Shown here: positions 43,703 to 52,172 of the stretch, piece by piece
Numbering within the stretch: the first letter of the stretch is position 1
How the letters are laid out: the number at the start of each line of letters is the position of its first letter
Origin: an uncultured Christensenellaceae bacterium
GTDB lineage: Bacteria > Bacillota > Clostridia > Christensenellales > UBA3700
Reading direction: 5' to 3'
Length of the DNA stretch: 64,000 bases
NCBI GenBank assembly: GCA_944380285.1
Contig: CALWGZ010000002.1
Span: 62,001-126,000 of the forward strand
The notes under the pieces: model-generated
What the model was told of the DNA's origin: nothing
Database searches by the model: none
The model's input: the letters and a program-made list of their open reading frames with translations, nothing else
Program-made: the position numbers and the translations under genes

Positions 43703-46700
43703 TCATTTATTTGGGTTGTCCCAAGTCCACGTCACCCATTCGGACGAAATCTTATTTGAACCGGAGCCGGAGGCTCTCACCTTGATGGTGATGGTCTCGT
43801 AATCGGCATAATTTGATATCTTGTCCGAAGCATTTCCCCCGACATGGACCTGTGCCTGCCAACTTTTGCCGTCGTCAAAAGACAACTGATAATCGTATCC
43901 ACTGGCATTTTGTACGGTGTTCCACAAGAATTGTCCGTTGCCGTTGAATTTAAAGCCGTCTGTATTCGGAGCGGAAAGCAGCACTATCGAATACGTCTGC
44001 GTAAAGACCGAGTCGATGTAGTAGATATCGTTATCGTCTATTGTCCCACCCAACGTCTTGACTTTGATATTGACCGTGCCGGGAGCACCTATGGTCTTGG
44101 TAAACGTCGTTTGCGTCGAAGTCTCGGACGCTCCGTAAACGTCATAAAGATATCCGCTCGCGTTTTGATCGGGCGACGTTACGGTCACGGTAACACTGCC
44201 TCCGTCGACATAGCCATAGGGGCTGCTGTATGCGTATTCTATCGTGGGCATAGTCAAGAATTGCGCTACCTGTGTATAGACATAGGGATCGCTGCTGACA
44301 GTGTCGACGCCGTTGCCGACCGCTGTCAACTTGACGATATGTTCGCCTTTTGTCGTATATCTCGGCTTATAGCTGTAATTTTTGCCGTCCACGGTCAATG
44401 CGTCCGCAACACGCACTCCGTCTATCTCGAGAGTGAACGAAACCGCATCGGAATCGTTTGACCAATGATAACCGTCCTTATCCACGCTCATTTGCGGAAC
44501 GGCGATCTTTCTGAACGAAATCGCCAAAGACTCTTCACTGTCAAGATACTTGACTTCATTGCCGATCGCCTTGACGGTGATGGTATAGGTGCCCGCATCA
44601 AGTCCTTCGAGCGAAAGGCTGGTTCCGTTGCTGACCGTCTGATCGAGATTGTTGATCTTCAAGCTGTATGTCGGCGTATATTCGGACGTATTGATGTTTC
44701 CACTCGGTTTCCAAACCAAAGAAGAATTGGACGAAAGTGCGCCGTCTTCAAACGATGGAGCTGCCAATCTGACAAACCTCATCGTGGGGGACAGAGGCGA
44801 GGTCATATAGTATATCGTCTTATCGTCGTTGTACATATTGGCATTGGCAGTCAAACTGACATCCGTACCGCTCGTCTGCACAAGATCGTACATGTTCTCC
44901 CAACTTGTCTCATCGATCGCCTCGCTGCTCAATCCGATGTAGGCGGAATAGCTTGTCGCATATGTCACGGGATCATGAGTCAACTTGCCGTTGCCGTCGT
45001 TGGCTATGATACGGATGTTCTTCGGAGCATCGAGTCTGGTCACCGTAATGGGAGCCGTGTAGTTTGATGCAAGCACATCAGAACCGTTGCCGCGAGCGCA
45101 AACTGCGACGTTGTATGTACCGGGCGCAATCGTCGACATATCGAGAGTTTCGCTGTTTGCGGTGATCGTATTACCACCGTAAGACACGCAATAGCTGCCC
45201 GAAACAGGATCCCACGACGCATTGAATCCCGCCATTGTCAAACCGGTGGGCATCGCGGAAACGGTAATGTCGAAACTCAGCGCATCCGCGGTCAAACACG
45301 ACAGAGTGACATATGTAGTACCTGATACATTTCTGACTCCGCCCATGCTGCGCAATCTGTATGTGTAGTGCTGTTCGGTTGCAACATCACTCAATACGAC
45401 GTTGCCGTCCGTGATCGTACTCCCAGTGGTATTTGCAACAGGAACGCCGTCTTTGGAAAGCTGATACGATGTCGCTCCGTTGACTCCGACAAATGCAACC
45501 GTGAAGCCCTTTGCGACCGAATTGGGATCGCTGACGATGAAGTTGCTCGCCGCCCTTGTCGGAGCCGCAAGTCTTTCCACCCTGACAGGTTTACTGTAAG
45601 CCGAGTCGCTGTATGTGGCGTCATTGGGATCAGCAGTCGCCTTGACGGAGATCTCGTAGACGCCGACCTCCTCAAATGCGTAGCCGAAACTGCGCAAGTT
45701 GCTTGCGAGCGGCTCGACCGATACCTGCACGCCGTCCTTGACCAGCTTGATTTGATATCCGGCAGCGGCATCGACGCCGTTCCACATAAAGTTGTTGTTT
45801 GCTTCGCCGTCGAGCTCGAGGTCAGAGTTCCATTGAGTCACCGGAGTACCGAGAATATAGAACGTTCTCGCGTCGGTCCAAGACGAAAAATAGTTGCCGC
45901 TGTCATTGTACGGCATCAAAGCAACGTCTACTGACTTGCCGCTGACGAGCGCATAGGCCGGCTCCGTGATCTTTTGCGGTTGAACGATTCCGTTTATACT
46001 GATCCGGTATCCCTCGGCGCTCTCAACCTCGTTCCACACGAGCATACCGTCTTTGGCGGTCAAACCGGTAACGGGATCGAGATAGTGATATTCTTCGGTT
46101 ACTTCCGCCGAATCGAATGTCGAAACATGATTGCCAATCGCCTTGACAGAAACCGTGAAATCACTGTTGCCGGAATTGTAATCGAGAGCGTTGCCTTTGA
46201 CTATTTTCGAAACGCCGTTGGTCGTCACCTCATATTCTGACGCATTGCCCGTCCATGTGAGACGCGTGCCGTCATATTTGATCGATGAGGGAGCGTTATA
46301 GATATAGACATTTACCTCGTCGCTCCAAATTGAATAAAACGAGTCGTCCCCCGTCACGATCGGTTTGATCTTGACGCGGTTGGAGCCCGACTCGAGCTTG
46401 TCGTAGACTGTATCGACGACCGATGCGGTAAGTTGCTGTCCGTTCACCATCACAAGATAGGCGTTTGCCCCGCCGACCGCCTGCCACGATACCGCACCGT
46501 CGGACGCGATGACCACACTGTCGGCGTCGATGGGTTTCAAATAGCGAAACATCTTGCTCGCGCTCGCGGTGCTCTCTCCCAATACGGATGTGATCGTAAC
46601 CTCAAAGTCACTCTGCGAAGAAAACTTGAATGTCGTGGAGTTCGAGCGTTGCGGTTCGCCGCCGTCAATGGCGACGGTATAGTAATCCGCATTCACCTTC

Positions 46701-46861
46701 TTCCACGTTATGTACTCGCCGTCAAACAAGATATCCGTCGGTTCTTCGACCCTGATCTCGTCGATTATTTCTTCGGCTTCGTCACATGCGACCAGTACTG
46801 CCGCAGTGGCGATCACGACAGCCAAAACCGCCATTATGAGCCATCTGTGTTTGTGTTGCAT
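43703..46861 (-). CDS. Large surface lipoprotein with FN3-like repeats
   Basis: 1052 residues. Signal peptide with lipobox LVAC (Cys26). The rest consists of about ten beta-rich repeats of 80-95 residues with the pattern APT...V...G.L.W..V..A..Y.I..NG, followed by a strand pair ending SVKAIGN. This is the fibronectin-III-like fold used in adhesins and carbohydrate-binding surface proteins. There is no LPxTG or enzymatic motif. It is third of four co-directional genes after two InlB-repeat lipoproteins, with 15-base spacing and its own GGAGG. Tyr, Asn and Ser are frequent, unlike the core genes. Adhesion is the likely role, by analogy only. Confidence 0.82.
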   Translation of the reverse strand: MQHKHRWLIMAVLAVVIATAAVLVACDEAEEIIDEIRVEEPTDILFDGEYITWKKVNADYYTVAIDGGEPQRSNSTTFKFSSQSDFEVTITSVLGESTASASKMFRYLKPIDADSVVIASDGAVSWQAVGGANAYLVMVNGQQLTASVVDTVYDKLESGSNRVKIKPIVTGDDSFYSIWSDEVNVYIYNAPSSIKYDGTRLTWTGNASEYEVTTNGVSKIVKGNALDYNSGNSDFTVSVKAIGNHVSTFDSAEVTEEYHYLDPVTGLTAKDGMLVWNEVESAEGYRISINGIVQPQKITEPAYALVSGKSVDVALMPYNDSGNYFSSWTDARTFYILGTPVTQWNSDLELDGEANNNFMWNGVDAAAGYQIKLVKDGVQVSVEPLASNLRSFGYAFEEVGVYEISVKATADPNDATYSDSAYSKPVRVERLAAPTRAASNFIVSDPNSVAKGFTVAFVGVNGATSYQLSKDGVPVANTTGSTITDGNVVLSDVATEQHYTYRLRSMGGVRNVSGTTYVTLSCLTADALSFDITVSAMPTGLTMAGFNASWDPVSGSYCVSYGGNTITANSETLDMSTIAPGTYNVAVCARGNGSDVLASNYTAPITVTRLDAPKNIRIIANDGNGKLTHDPVTYATSYSAYIGLSSEAIDETSWENMYDLVQTSGTDVSLTANANMYNDDKTIYYMTSPLSPTMRFVRLAAPSFEDGALSSNSSLVWKPSGNINTSEYTPTYSLKINNLDQTVSNGTSLSLEGLDAGTYTITVKAIGNEVKYLDSEESLAISFRKIAVPQMSVDKDGYHWSNDSDAVSFTLEIDGVRVADALTVDGKNYSYKPRYTTKGEHIVKLTAVGNGVDTVSSDPYVYTQVAQFLTMPTIEYAYSSPYGYVDGGSVTVTVTSPDQNASGYLYDVYGASETSTQTTFTKTIGAPGTVNIKVKTLGGTIDDNDIYYIDSVFTQTYSIVLLSAPNTDGFKFNGNGQFLWNTVQNASGYDYQLSFDDGKSWQAQVHVGGNASDKISNYADYETITIKVRASGSGSNKISSEWVTWTWDNPNK

Positions 46862-46876
46862 AAACGTCTCCTCCTA

Positions 46877-48142
46877 TTATTCTTGATAAAGGGTGATCTT
46901 CATCACCGTTTTTTCCAATATCCAGTCGTCATCCCCCTGCCCTCTCGCGTCATAGTCGATCGTAAGGTTGTCGGTCAGATCGTCGATGCCCACTGAGAAT
47001 TTGAATGTATATGTTGCTGTCGACGGATCTTTCTTCCCTGAGGTGTGAGTAAACTCTTTTTCGTACAGATGCTTGCCGCCGGAATTGGAGACCCTGAATG
47101 ACTGATATCCGTCATCGATCTCGTGCAATGTGAGTTGCAGCTCTATCTCTGCCCTAATGTATCCGCACTCTGTGGTTGCACCGGTCGCAGCGGCTTTGAG
47201 ATCTTCAATGCTTTTGCCGAACACCGATTTGAGATTGGGATACTCCGAAAACTCCTTTCCGAATCCATCCGACCCGACCAACTCTTGCGAGTCTCGCGTA
47301 TAAGTCGCACTGAGACTCCAACGTGCGGCATAGAGCGTGATATCCTCTGTCACGGCACCTTCGAACTTGTGCCAAAGCAACGTGTCGTCCCTCTCGGTCG
47401 ACCACGAAGTCACCACAAGTCCGTTGTTGAGCAACGTGATGTCGGACGCTTTGAACACTTCTCCGTGCTTGTAACCGACCTGCTTTGCCGGCTCGGATTG
47501 CGAATAGACCAGTGTGACGATATGATCGACCGGCTCGAACCTTGCATACAATGTGATATTGTTACCGCTGATCGTGAACGTATTGTGATCTATCTTCGTA
47601 TTGGCGATCGCGTTGCCCCGGCTGTCGGTGAGCTGTTTTGCATCGGAGCTTTCACCGGTATACCAGCCTACAAACTCGTGATCGGCAAGATATATCTCCG
47701 TTTCGGACGGCAATGAGGGCAAGACATCGTCATAAGTGACTTCGATTTGTCTTTGACCGTTATAAGTCGCTTCGCCGCAATCAAGCACAAGCGTCAGCTT
47801 GAGCGGCTCAAATTGAGGGAACAGCACCATGCTCTTACCCTCGCTGTACACAGACAACGACGCGCCTTGCGCATTGACATAGCGCGTGCCGCCCGTTTCG
47901 GCGTCATACAAACCGGTGAAGACATAGCCGCGGCGTGCCGGGATCGTCTCCAATGCATAAGGTTCGCCCTCGGTCACCTTGAGCGTATGCGGTCCGTCGT
48001 CATCGGTGTATTGGATGGTATACTCCTTGGGCTCGTCGTCCGTTGGATCATCATCTCCGCCGAATAAGCCGCACGCGCAAAGCGTCATCGTCAATACCGC
48101 AACGAGCATGATCGTCATGATCGCAAAATTAAACTTTTTCAT
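46877..48142 (-). CDS. Surface lipoprotein with InlB/Listeria-Bacteroides-type repeats
   Basis: 421 residues. Signal peptide ending LCAC (Cys24), then an acidic linker. Residues about 40-290 hold three or four small beta-grasp repeats marked by YVFTGLYDAETGG, HEFVGWYTGES and ITLYARFE, the pattern of InlB B-repeat domains. The last 120 residues are a separate beta domain without assignment. The N-terminal region (YTIQYTDDDGPHTLKV...GLYDAE) closely parallels that of the next gene upstream, so the two arose by duplication. GGAGGAG before ATG, nine bases after the neighbour. Confidence 0.83.
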   Translation of the reverse strand: MKKFNFAIMTIMLVAVLTMTLCACGLFGGDDDPTDDEPKEYTIQYTDDDGPHTLKVTEGEPYALETIPARRGYVFTGLYDAETGGTRYVNAQGASLSVYSEGKSMVLFPQFEPLKLTLVLDCGEATYNGQRQIEVTYDDVLPSLPSETEIYLADHEFVGWYTGESSDAKQLTDSRGNAIANTKIDHNTFTISGNNITLYARFEPVDHIVTLVYSQSEPAKQVGYKHGEVFKASDITLLNNGLVVTSWSTERDDTLLWHKFEGAVTEDITLYAARWSLSATYTRDSQELVGSDGFGKEFSEYPNLKSVFGKSIEDLKAAATGATTECGYIRAEIELQLTLHEIDDGYQSFRVSNSGGKHLYEKEFTHTSGKKDPSTATYTFKFSVGIDDLTDNLTIDYDARGQGDDDWILEKTVMKITLYQE

Positions 48143-48151
48143 TTCTCCTCC

Positions 48152-49840
48152 TCAATACAGCGTTGATGTGTCGGGATAGCGGATCGTCCAATAGTAATTT
48201 TGCATCCGCCAACCGGCGCTATCACTGTATTTATCCGCCGACAGCGCAATATATATCATCCCTTCCGGCACCGTGATCGTCGTCGTCCACTTCATGGTCT
48301 TGCCTGCGGTATCGACGCCGTTGTTGCCGTGATTGATTATCGTATGATCGAGCAGATATTGCTCCTCCGCCATCTGTCGCGAATACAGCCAAAAATGCTC
48401 TTTGGTAGCGTATAAACCCGAAGACTGTCCCAAATGCCGTATGTACGCCTCGCTCTCTATCGTGATCGTCCTTGGCTCGCTCCAATCCACCTCGGAGAGT
48501 TGCTCCGACAAATTGATCGTATAATAGAATTGCGGCGCTTTAGTACCTATTGCGTCCCAGTAAGAACTTCCGGTATCGCTGTCTATCAAAATCTTCTTGC
48601 TTTGGGACTTATACCAATATGCGGACAGCGAAACGGGCTCGGACGGCATCGTGCCGCCGTCATAGAGGTCACCTCCGACGTACCAGCCCGCGAATATGTA
48701 ACCGTCCCTTGTCGGCAAGGGCAAATCGACCGAGGTGCCCGCGTATGCGGCAATGTCATCGACCTCGCTGCCCCCTCTGGGATCAAACGACATGACCGTC
48801 ATATATTTCGCAAACAGCGTCACGCTCGCCTCGGGCATCACGGTCTCTTCGTATTTGCCCCCTCCCGCCAAATACCATCCGTCGAATTTATATCCCTCTT
48901 TGGTCGCATTTGGCAGTGCAAGCGGACTGCCTGCCGGCAACACCAGCGACACCACCTCTTCGCCGCCGTTGACCTCAAAGTCTATCACCGGGGCAAACTG
49001 CGCGGCGTACAGCACAAGGTCGGAAGTCACCCTGCCGGCGAATGCATTGGCAAGCTCGGTGTCGTTTTCCGTTGTAGACCACTTGTAGACCCCCATGCCG
49101 TTGACGCGCGTCTCGGGCACAACGTCGGTGATCAATGTCCCGTGCTCCACCTGTACCGTCTCAGGCTCAGTGCTTTCGCCGAAGTAGAAAGTTACGTCGT
49201 ACATCTGTCCACGGAACCCGGCGTAAAGGTAGACGATGCCCCTTTCGTCGGAAAGGTCAAATGTCACCTCATCGACTATACTTTTGCCGGGCAATATCCC
49301 GTATTTGTCTGCAATCTGCTCGCCCTTGCAATTTGGCTGGGTATACCACCCCATAAACTCTTTGTCTTTGAGCGTCAAATTCTTCGGCAATTCCGGCAAC
49401 CTTGCCCCGTATTCCACAGCAACCTCGCGCTCTCCGATCACCTCTGCCCCCTGGAAATCCAGTGCCAACGTGTATTGATTTGCCGCAAAGTGCGGAAAGA
49501 GTACCACATTTTTGTTGTCGTTGAAAGGTCCCAACGCCGAGCCTGCCGCATTAACATATTGCGTGCCGCCCACCTCGGCATCATACAGACCTAGAAATGT
49601 ATATCCCGTCCTTTGCGGAATATCGGTGATGCTGTACAATGCGCCGCTCTTCACCGTGATGGTGTGTACGCCGTTGTCATCGGTATATTGGATGGCATAT
49701 TCTGTCTCCGCCGGAGGGGTGATTTCTTCCCCCTCTCCCTCATCGGCGGGAGGAATATCTTCTCCGCATGCAACAAAAAATACCGCGCTCACCATCAAAA
49801 CAAGCAGTGCGATCGCCACTATCTTCTTGAAATCGTTCAT
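48152..49840 (-). CDS. Surface lipoprotein with InlB/Listeria-Bacteroides-type repeats, first gene of the switch-controlled operon
   Basis: 562 residues from the ATG at 49840 (GGGGAG upstream). Signal peptide with FVAC (Cys25), then a Glu/Pro linker. At least five repeats are marked by YTFLGLYDAEVGG, KEFMGWYTQPNC, YKFDGWYLAGGG and YIFAGWYVGGD, typical of InlB B-repeat/bacterial surface repeats. The last 150 residues form an unassigned beta domain that resembles the C-terminus of the 46877 protein in position only. It is the first gene reached by the minus-strand promoter inside the inverted-repeat segment; the mRNA leader of about 90 bases contains one copy of the repeat. Confidence 0.83.
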   Translation of the reverse strand: MNDFKKIVAIALLVLMVSAVFFVACGEDIPPADEGEGEEITPPAETEYAIQYTDDNGVHTITVKSGALYSITDIPQRTGYTFLGLYDAEVGGTQYVNAAGSALGPFNDNKNVVLFPHFAANQYTLALDFQGAEVIGEREVAVEYGARLPELPKNLTLKDKEFMGWYTQPNCKGEQIADKYGILPGKSIVDEVTFDLSDERGIVYLYAGFRGQMYDVTFYFGESTEPETVQVEHGTLITDVVPETRVNGMGVYKWSTTENDTELANAFAGRVTSDLVLYAAQFAPVIDFEVNGGEEVVSLVLPAGSPLALPNATKEGYKFDGWYLAGGGKYEETVMPEASVTLFAKYMTVMSFDPRGGSEVDDIAAYAGTSVDLPLPTRDGYIFAGWYVGGDLYDGGTMPSEPVSLSAYWYKSQSKKILIDSDTGSSYWDAIGTKAPQFYYTINLSEQLSEVDWSEPRTITIESEAYIRHLGQSSGLYATKEHFWLYSRQMAEEQYLLDHTIINHGNNGVDTAGKTMKWTTTITVPEGMIYIALSADKYSDSAGWRMQNYYWTIRYPDTSTLY

Positions 49841-49862
49841 ATCCACTCCCCGTTCAACGTCT

Positions 49863-49879
49863 CAAAATGTACACTTTTT
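49863..49879 (+). repeat. Left inverted repeat of the promoter segment
   Basis: CAAAATGTACACTTTTT, an exact inverse of 49978-49994. Centred on TA at 49870-49871, the surrounding 26 bp form an imperfect dyad: eight of twelve positions of the two half-sites agree, as in crossover sites of serine invertases and resolvases. Confidence 0.85.
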
Positions 49880-49892
49880 GAAGCGTCGAAAT

Positions 49893-49920
49893 TTGATATT
49901 CTCTCGTTATGATATATAAA
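49893..49920 (+). promoter_or_regulatory. Promoter toward the serine recombinase
   Basis: TTGATA at 49893-49898, 16-base spacer, TATAAA at 49915-49920. The dyad TGATATATAAATATCA (49910-49925) overlaps the -10 and may be an operator. Confidence 0.5.
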
Positions 49921-49935
49921 TATCATACATATTGC

Positions 49936-49964
49936 ATTTTACCCTATGTTATGTTTATTGTCAA
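49936..49964 (-). promoter_or_regulatory. Promoter toward the surface-lipoprotein operon
   Basis: Minus strand TTGACA (49964-49959), 17-base spacer, TAAAAT (49941-49936). In the sequenced orientation the operon should be on. Confidence 0.7.
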
Positions 49965-49977
49965 GGGTTTTCAGTTT

Positions 49978-49994
49978 AAAAAGTGTACATTTTG
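49978..49994 (-). repeat. Right inverted repeat of the promoter segment
   Basis: AAAAAGTGTACATTTTG, exact inverse of 49863-49879. Its own 26-bp surroundings (49974-49999) again show eight of twelve agreeing half-site positions about the central TA. Confidence 0.85.
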
Positions 49995-50076
49995 GAAAAT
50001 TTCAAAACAAGTTCACTGCTCGATCCACAAAATTCCGTTCCCTTCTTTTAAAATGATAGAAAAGGAGGCTTTTACC

Positions 50077-50676
50077 ATGAAAATCTACGGATACGCACGC
50101 GTGTCTTCAACAGATCAAAATCTCGACAGGCAGCTCGACTCGCTCACATCTTTCGGCGTTGAACCGAACAATATCTTCAAAGACAAGGTCTCGGGCAAAA
50201 ACTTCGACCGCGACGGCTATCTCAAAATGATAGCCGCATTGCGCAAAGGCGACCTGCTCGTCATCACGGACATTGACAGATTGGGCAGAAATTATGACAT
50301 GATCATCACCGAATGGGTTAAGATCACCAAACATATCGGCGCTGACATCGTTGTGCTCGGCATGCCGCTTTTGGACACGCGATCGCAAGTCGGCTCTCTC
50401 GCCGGCAGATTGCTCGGCGACATTGTGTTGCAATTGTTGTCCTATGTTGCCCAAAAAGAAAGAGAAAACATCCACCGCAGGCAGAGCGAAGGCATCGCCG
50501 CAGCCAAAAAAAGAGGCGTCGTTTTCGGCAGACCGAGTGTGAAGACACCCGAAAATTTCGACAAGATAGCCACAGCATATCTCGACCGCAAATTGTCTTT
50601 GACCAAAGCCGCAGCTTTGGCGAGAATGAATCGCTCTACATTCTATCGACGCTCAAAAGCCGCTCTCATACTTTGA
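50077..50676 (+). CDS. Serine recombinase of the DNA invertase/resolvase family
   Basis: 199 residues from the ATG at 50077 (AAAGGAGG upstream). IYGYARVSSTDQNLDRQLD contains the catalytic serine (Ser10) and nearby arginine; DIDRLGRNYDMI near 68 carries the conserved Asp-Arg-Leu-Gly-Arg; the long E helix (GRLLGDIVLQLLSYVAQKERE) is near 118-138; the C-terminal helix-turn-helix LTKAAALARMNRSTFYRR ends the protein. Length equals Hin/Gin/Pin and Tn3-type resolvases. No transposase adjoins it, and it points away from a repeat-bounded promoter segment, which suggests a dedicated invertase. Its 3' end overlaps the convergent DUF2156-like gene by 11 bases. Confidence 0.92.
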   Translation: MKIYGYARVSSTDQNLDRQLDSLTSFGVEPNNIFKDKVSGKNFDRDGYLKMIAALRKGDLLVITDIDRLGRNYDMIITEWVKITKHIGADIVVLGMPLLDTRSQVGSLAGRLLGDIVLQLLSYVAQKERENIHRRQSEGIAAAKKRGVVFGRPSVKTPENFDKIATAYLDRKLSLTKAAALARMNRSTFYRRSKAALIL

Positions 50677-51610
50677 GCACGACGATGCGCTTCTCGACAA
50701 AGCCGCAGGGATGATAGGACAGCTTGGACTTGCGCAGCCCATCAAGCCCCATGTCCTCTTGGCGATTGATGAAGGAGACGTCTTTGAAGTGTTTTGCTGC
50801 GAACGCATGACAGAGCATCGGATAGACTCCGTCGTAGTTGATGTCGCCCTTTTCGATATGAACGATCCCGTTGTTCGAAGCGAGCCTTTCGCCGAACTCG
50901 AAGCCCACGATCCTGCCGTCGACCTCGAGCACGTCGGCAAAGAAGTCGTCATACTTTGCCGCATAGTCGAGCGCCTTGTCGACCAGTTTACGCTCCTGTT
51001 TTTCGGCGCTGCCCAAATAGCCGTCAAATGACTTGGTGCGGCTCCAATTGCCGAACAGTTCGTACACTCCGCCGCGATCTTTTTCCTCAAAGGTGCGGAA
51101 TGCGTAATTTTCGGAGTATGTGTTGATAAAACGCTTAATAAAGTTGCGCTTTGCATGGTATTTTTTGCCGGGCAGTTCGATCAAATCGGACGGCTTGTAG
51201 AGATATTCGGCAAAGTCGCGCGAGTCGCGCTTTTCGTCGATCGCATACTTCTCGGGATCGAGCAAGGCGAACTCTTCGGGGCGGCACGACGTGACATAAA
51301 ACTCCCCTCCGCCGTCAAGGCAAAATTGCCTCAAAGCGTCCGTCGCGGCGGCAAAATTGCCTCGCTCCGTCAACGGCGGCATATAGACAAAACCGTTGCT
51401 GTCCGTCTCCTCGTCTTCCTTTGCGAGATTGGGCACGAAACGAATATAGAGCGCGTCGCCGCTCTCGGCGATCTGCATGCTTTCCTCGAAGTTGAAGAAG
51501 TCCCATCCGCTCAAATAGAGCATGGAATAGTCGCTGCCCGGATAGTCCGTCCGGGCAAGATAGCCGTCGATCAAAGGCTTGTCCGCCTCGGTCATCTTTC
51601 GGAATAACAT
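50666..51610 (-). CDS. DUF2156 (phosphatidylglycerol lysyltransferase C-terminal-like) acyl/aminoacyltransferase
   Basis: 314 residues from the ATG at 51610, which follows GGGGGTG; an upstream in-frame ATG lies on that site. The sequence is a tandem GNAT-like fold: DYPGSDYSMLYLSGWDFF near 20-37, an ALRQFCLDGGGEFYVTS helix-strand near 93, and KKYHAKRNFIKRF near 150, typical of DUF2156/LPG_synthase_C. There is no membrane domain, so it is not a full MprF. Related soluble proteins transfer amino acids or acyl groups, but the substrate is unknown. Its last 11 bases overlap the recombinase gene on the other strand, marking the island edge. Confidence 0.82.
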   Translation of the reverse strand: MLFRKMTEADKPLIDGYLARTDYPGSDYSMLYLSGWDFFNFEESMQIAESGDALYIRFVPNLAKEDEETDSNGFVYMPPLTERGNFAAATDALRQFCLDGGGEFYVTSCRPEEFALLDPEKYAIDEKRDSRDFAEYLYKPSDLIELPGKKYHAKRNFIKRFINTYSENYAFRTFEEKDRGGVYELFGNWSRTKSFDGYLGSAEKQERKLVDKALDYAAKYDDFFADVLEVDGRIVGFEFGERLASNNGIVHIEKGDINYDGVYPMLCHAFAAKHFKDVSFINRQEDMGLDGLRKSKLSYHPCGFVEKRIVVLKV

Positions 51611-51632
51611 GTGCGTGCACCCCCGCATTTAG

Positions 51633-51661
51633 TTGTAATCGGCGCATTTTTCGTTTATAAT
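51633..51661 (+). promoter_or_regulatory. Promoter giving a probably leaderless transcript of the rdgB-yfcE-typA operon
   Basis: TTGTAA at 51633-51638, 17-base spacer, TATAAT at 51656-51661, then seven bases to the ATG at 51669, with no Shine-Dalgarno between. Confidence 0.7.
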
Positions 51662-51668
51662 AGTCGAT

Positions 51669-52172
51669 ATGAAAAAGCGTTACGCCTACCGCATGAAGCC
51701 GTGGCTCTACGTCCTCGGCGCGGCGGTTATCATTATATCATCGGCGTGCATCGTCGTCAACTCTCTGCGCCTTGCCGGCGTCGGAGAATTGGTCTCGCCC
51801 GATCCCGCTTTGGACGGGGTCTCGATCGGCGTGCTTTCGCTGGTCGCAGTCGTGATGGCGGCGACGCTGTTCGGGTCGGGCTATTCGATCTCCAAAAAGG
51901 GCGTCGTGCGCAACATCGGCTTCTTCTTTGCGGTGATGCCGTGGGACGACATCGTGCTCGTGCGCTACGACGAACAAAAGACGATATTGCTCGTCTACTA
52001 CCGCGTCGACAAGGGCGGCTATCTCAAAGACGAGATGAGCGACTTGCAGGCGCGTTTCGAGCGCGTAGTGATCGCGCCCAAACACTATGACGACTTTGCA
52101 GCGGCGGTACACAAACGCTCGCCCAAGGCGGAGATCGAGGTCGTCAAAAAGGAGGACGAAAATGAGCAATGA
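51669..52172 (+). CDS. Hypothetical membrane protein with bacterial-PH-like soluble part
   Basis: 167 residues. Two membrane helices near 12-34 and 50-72 are followed by a soluble region of short strands and one helix (SKKGVVRNIGFFFAVMPWDD, then KTILLVYYR) that resembles small PH-like domains of bacterial membrane proteins. The charged tail ends at residue 167. It opens the operon and overlaps rdgB by 11 bases. No known role. Confidence 0.75.
   Translation: MKKRYAYRMKPWLYVLGAAVIIISSACIVVNSLRLAGVGELVSPDPALDGVSIGVLSLVAVVMAATLFGSGYSISKKGVVRNIGFFFAVMPWDDIVLVRYDEQKTILLVYYRVDKGGYLKDEMSDLQARFERVVIAPKHYDDFAAAVHKRSPKAEIEVVKKEDENEQ

Larger units (their letters stand above)
49880..49977. other. Putative invertible promoter segment
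   Basis: The 98 bp between the inverted repeats contain outward-facing promoters: a strong one toward the lipoprotein operon and a weaker one toward the recombinase, plus a TGATAT/ATATCA dyad at 49910-49925 over the latter's -10. Inversion would exchange the two promoters. Orientation change is inferred, not observed. Confidence 0.6.

Noticed and set aside
50077..50676. Serine recombinase as part of an insertion sequence or transposon
   Set aside because: No transposase, tnpB-like gene or terminal repeats enclose it; the only inverted repeats bound a promoter segment, not the gene.
42700..50680. Prophage or integrative element for the accessory island
   Set aside because: There are no phage structural, integrase, conjugation or plasmid genes, and no flanking repeats or tRNA target were found by eye.
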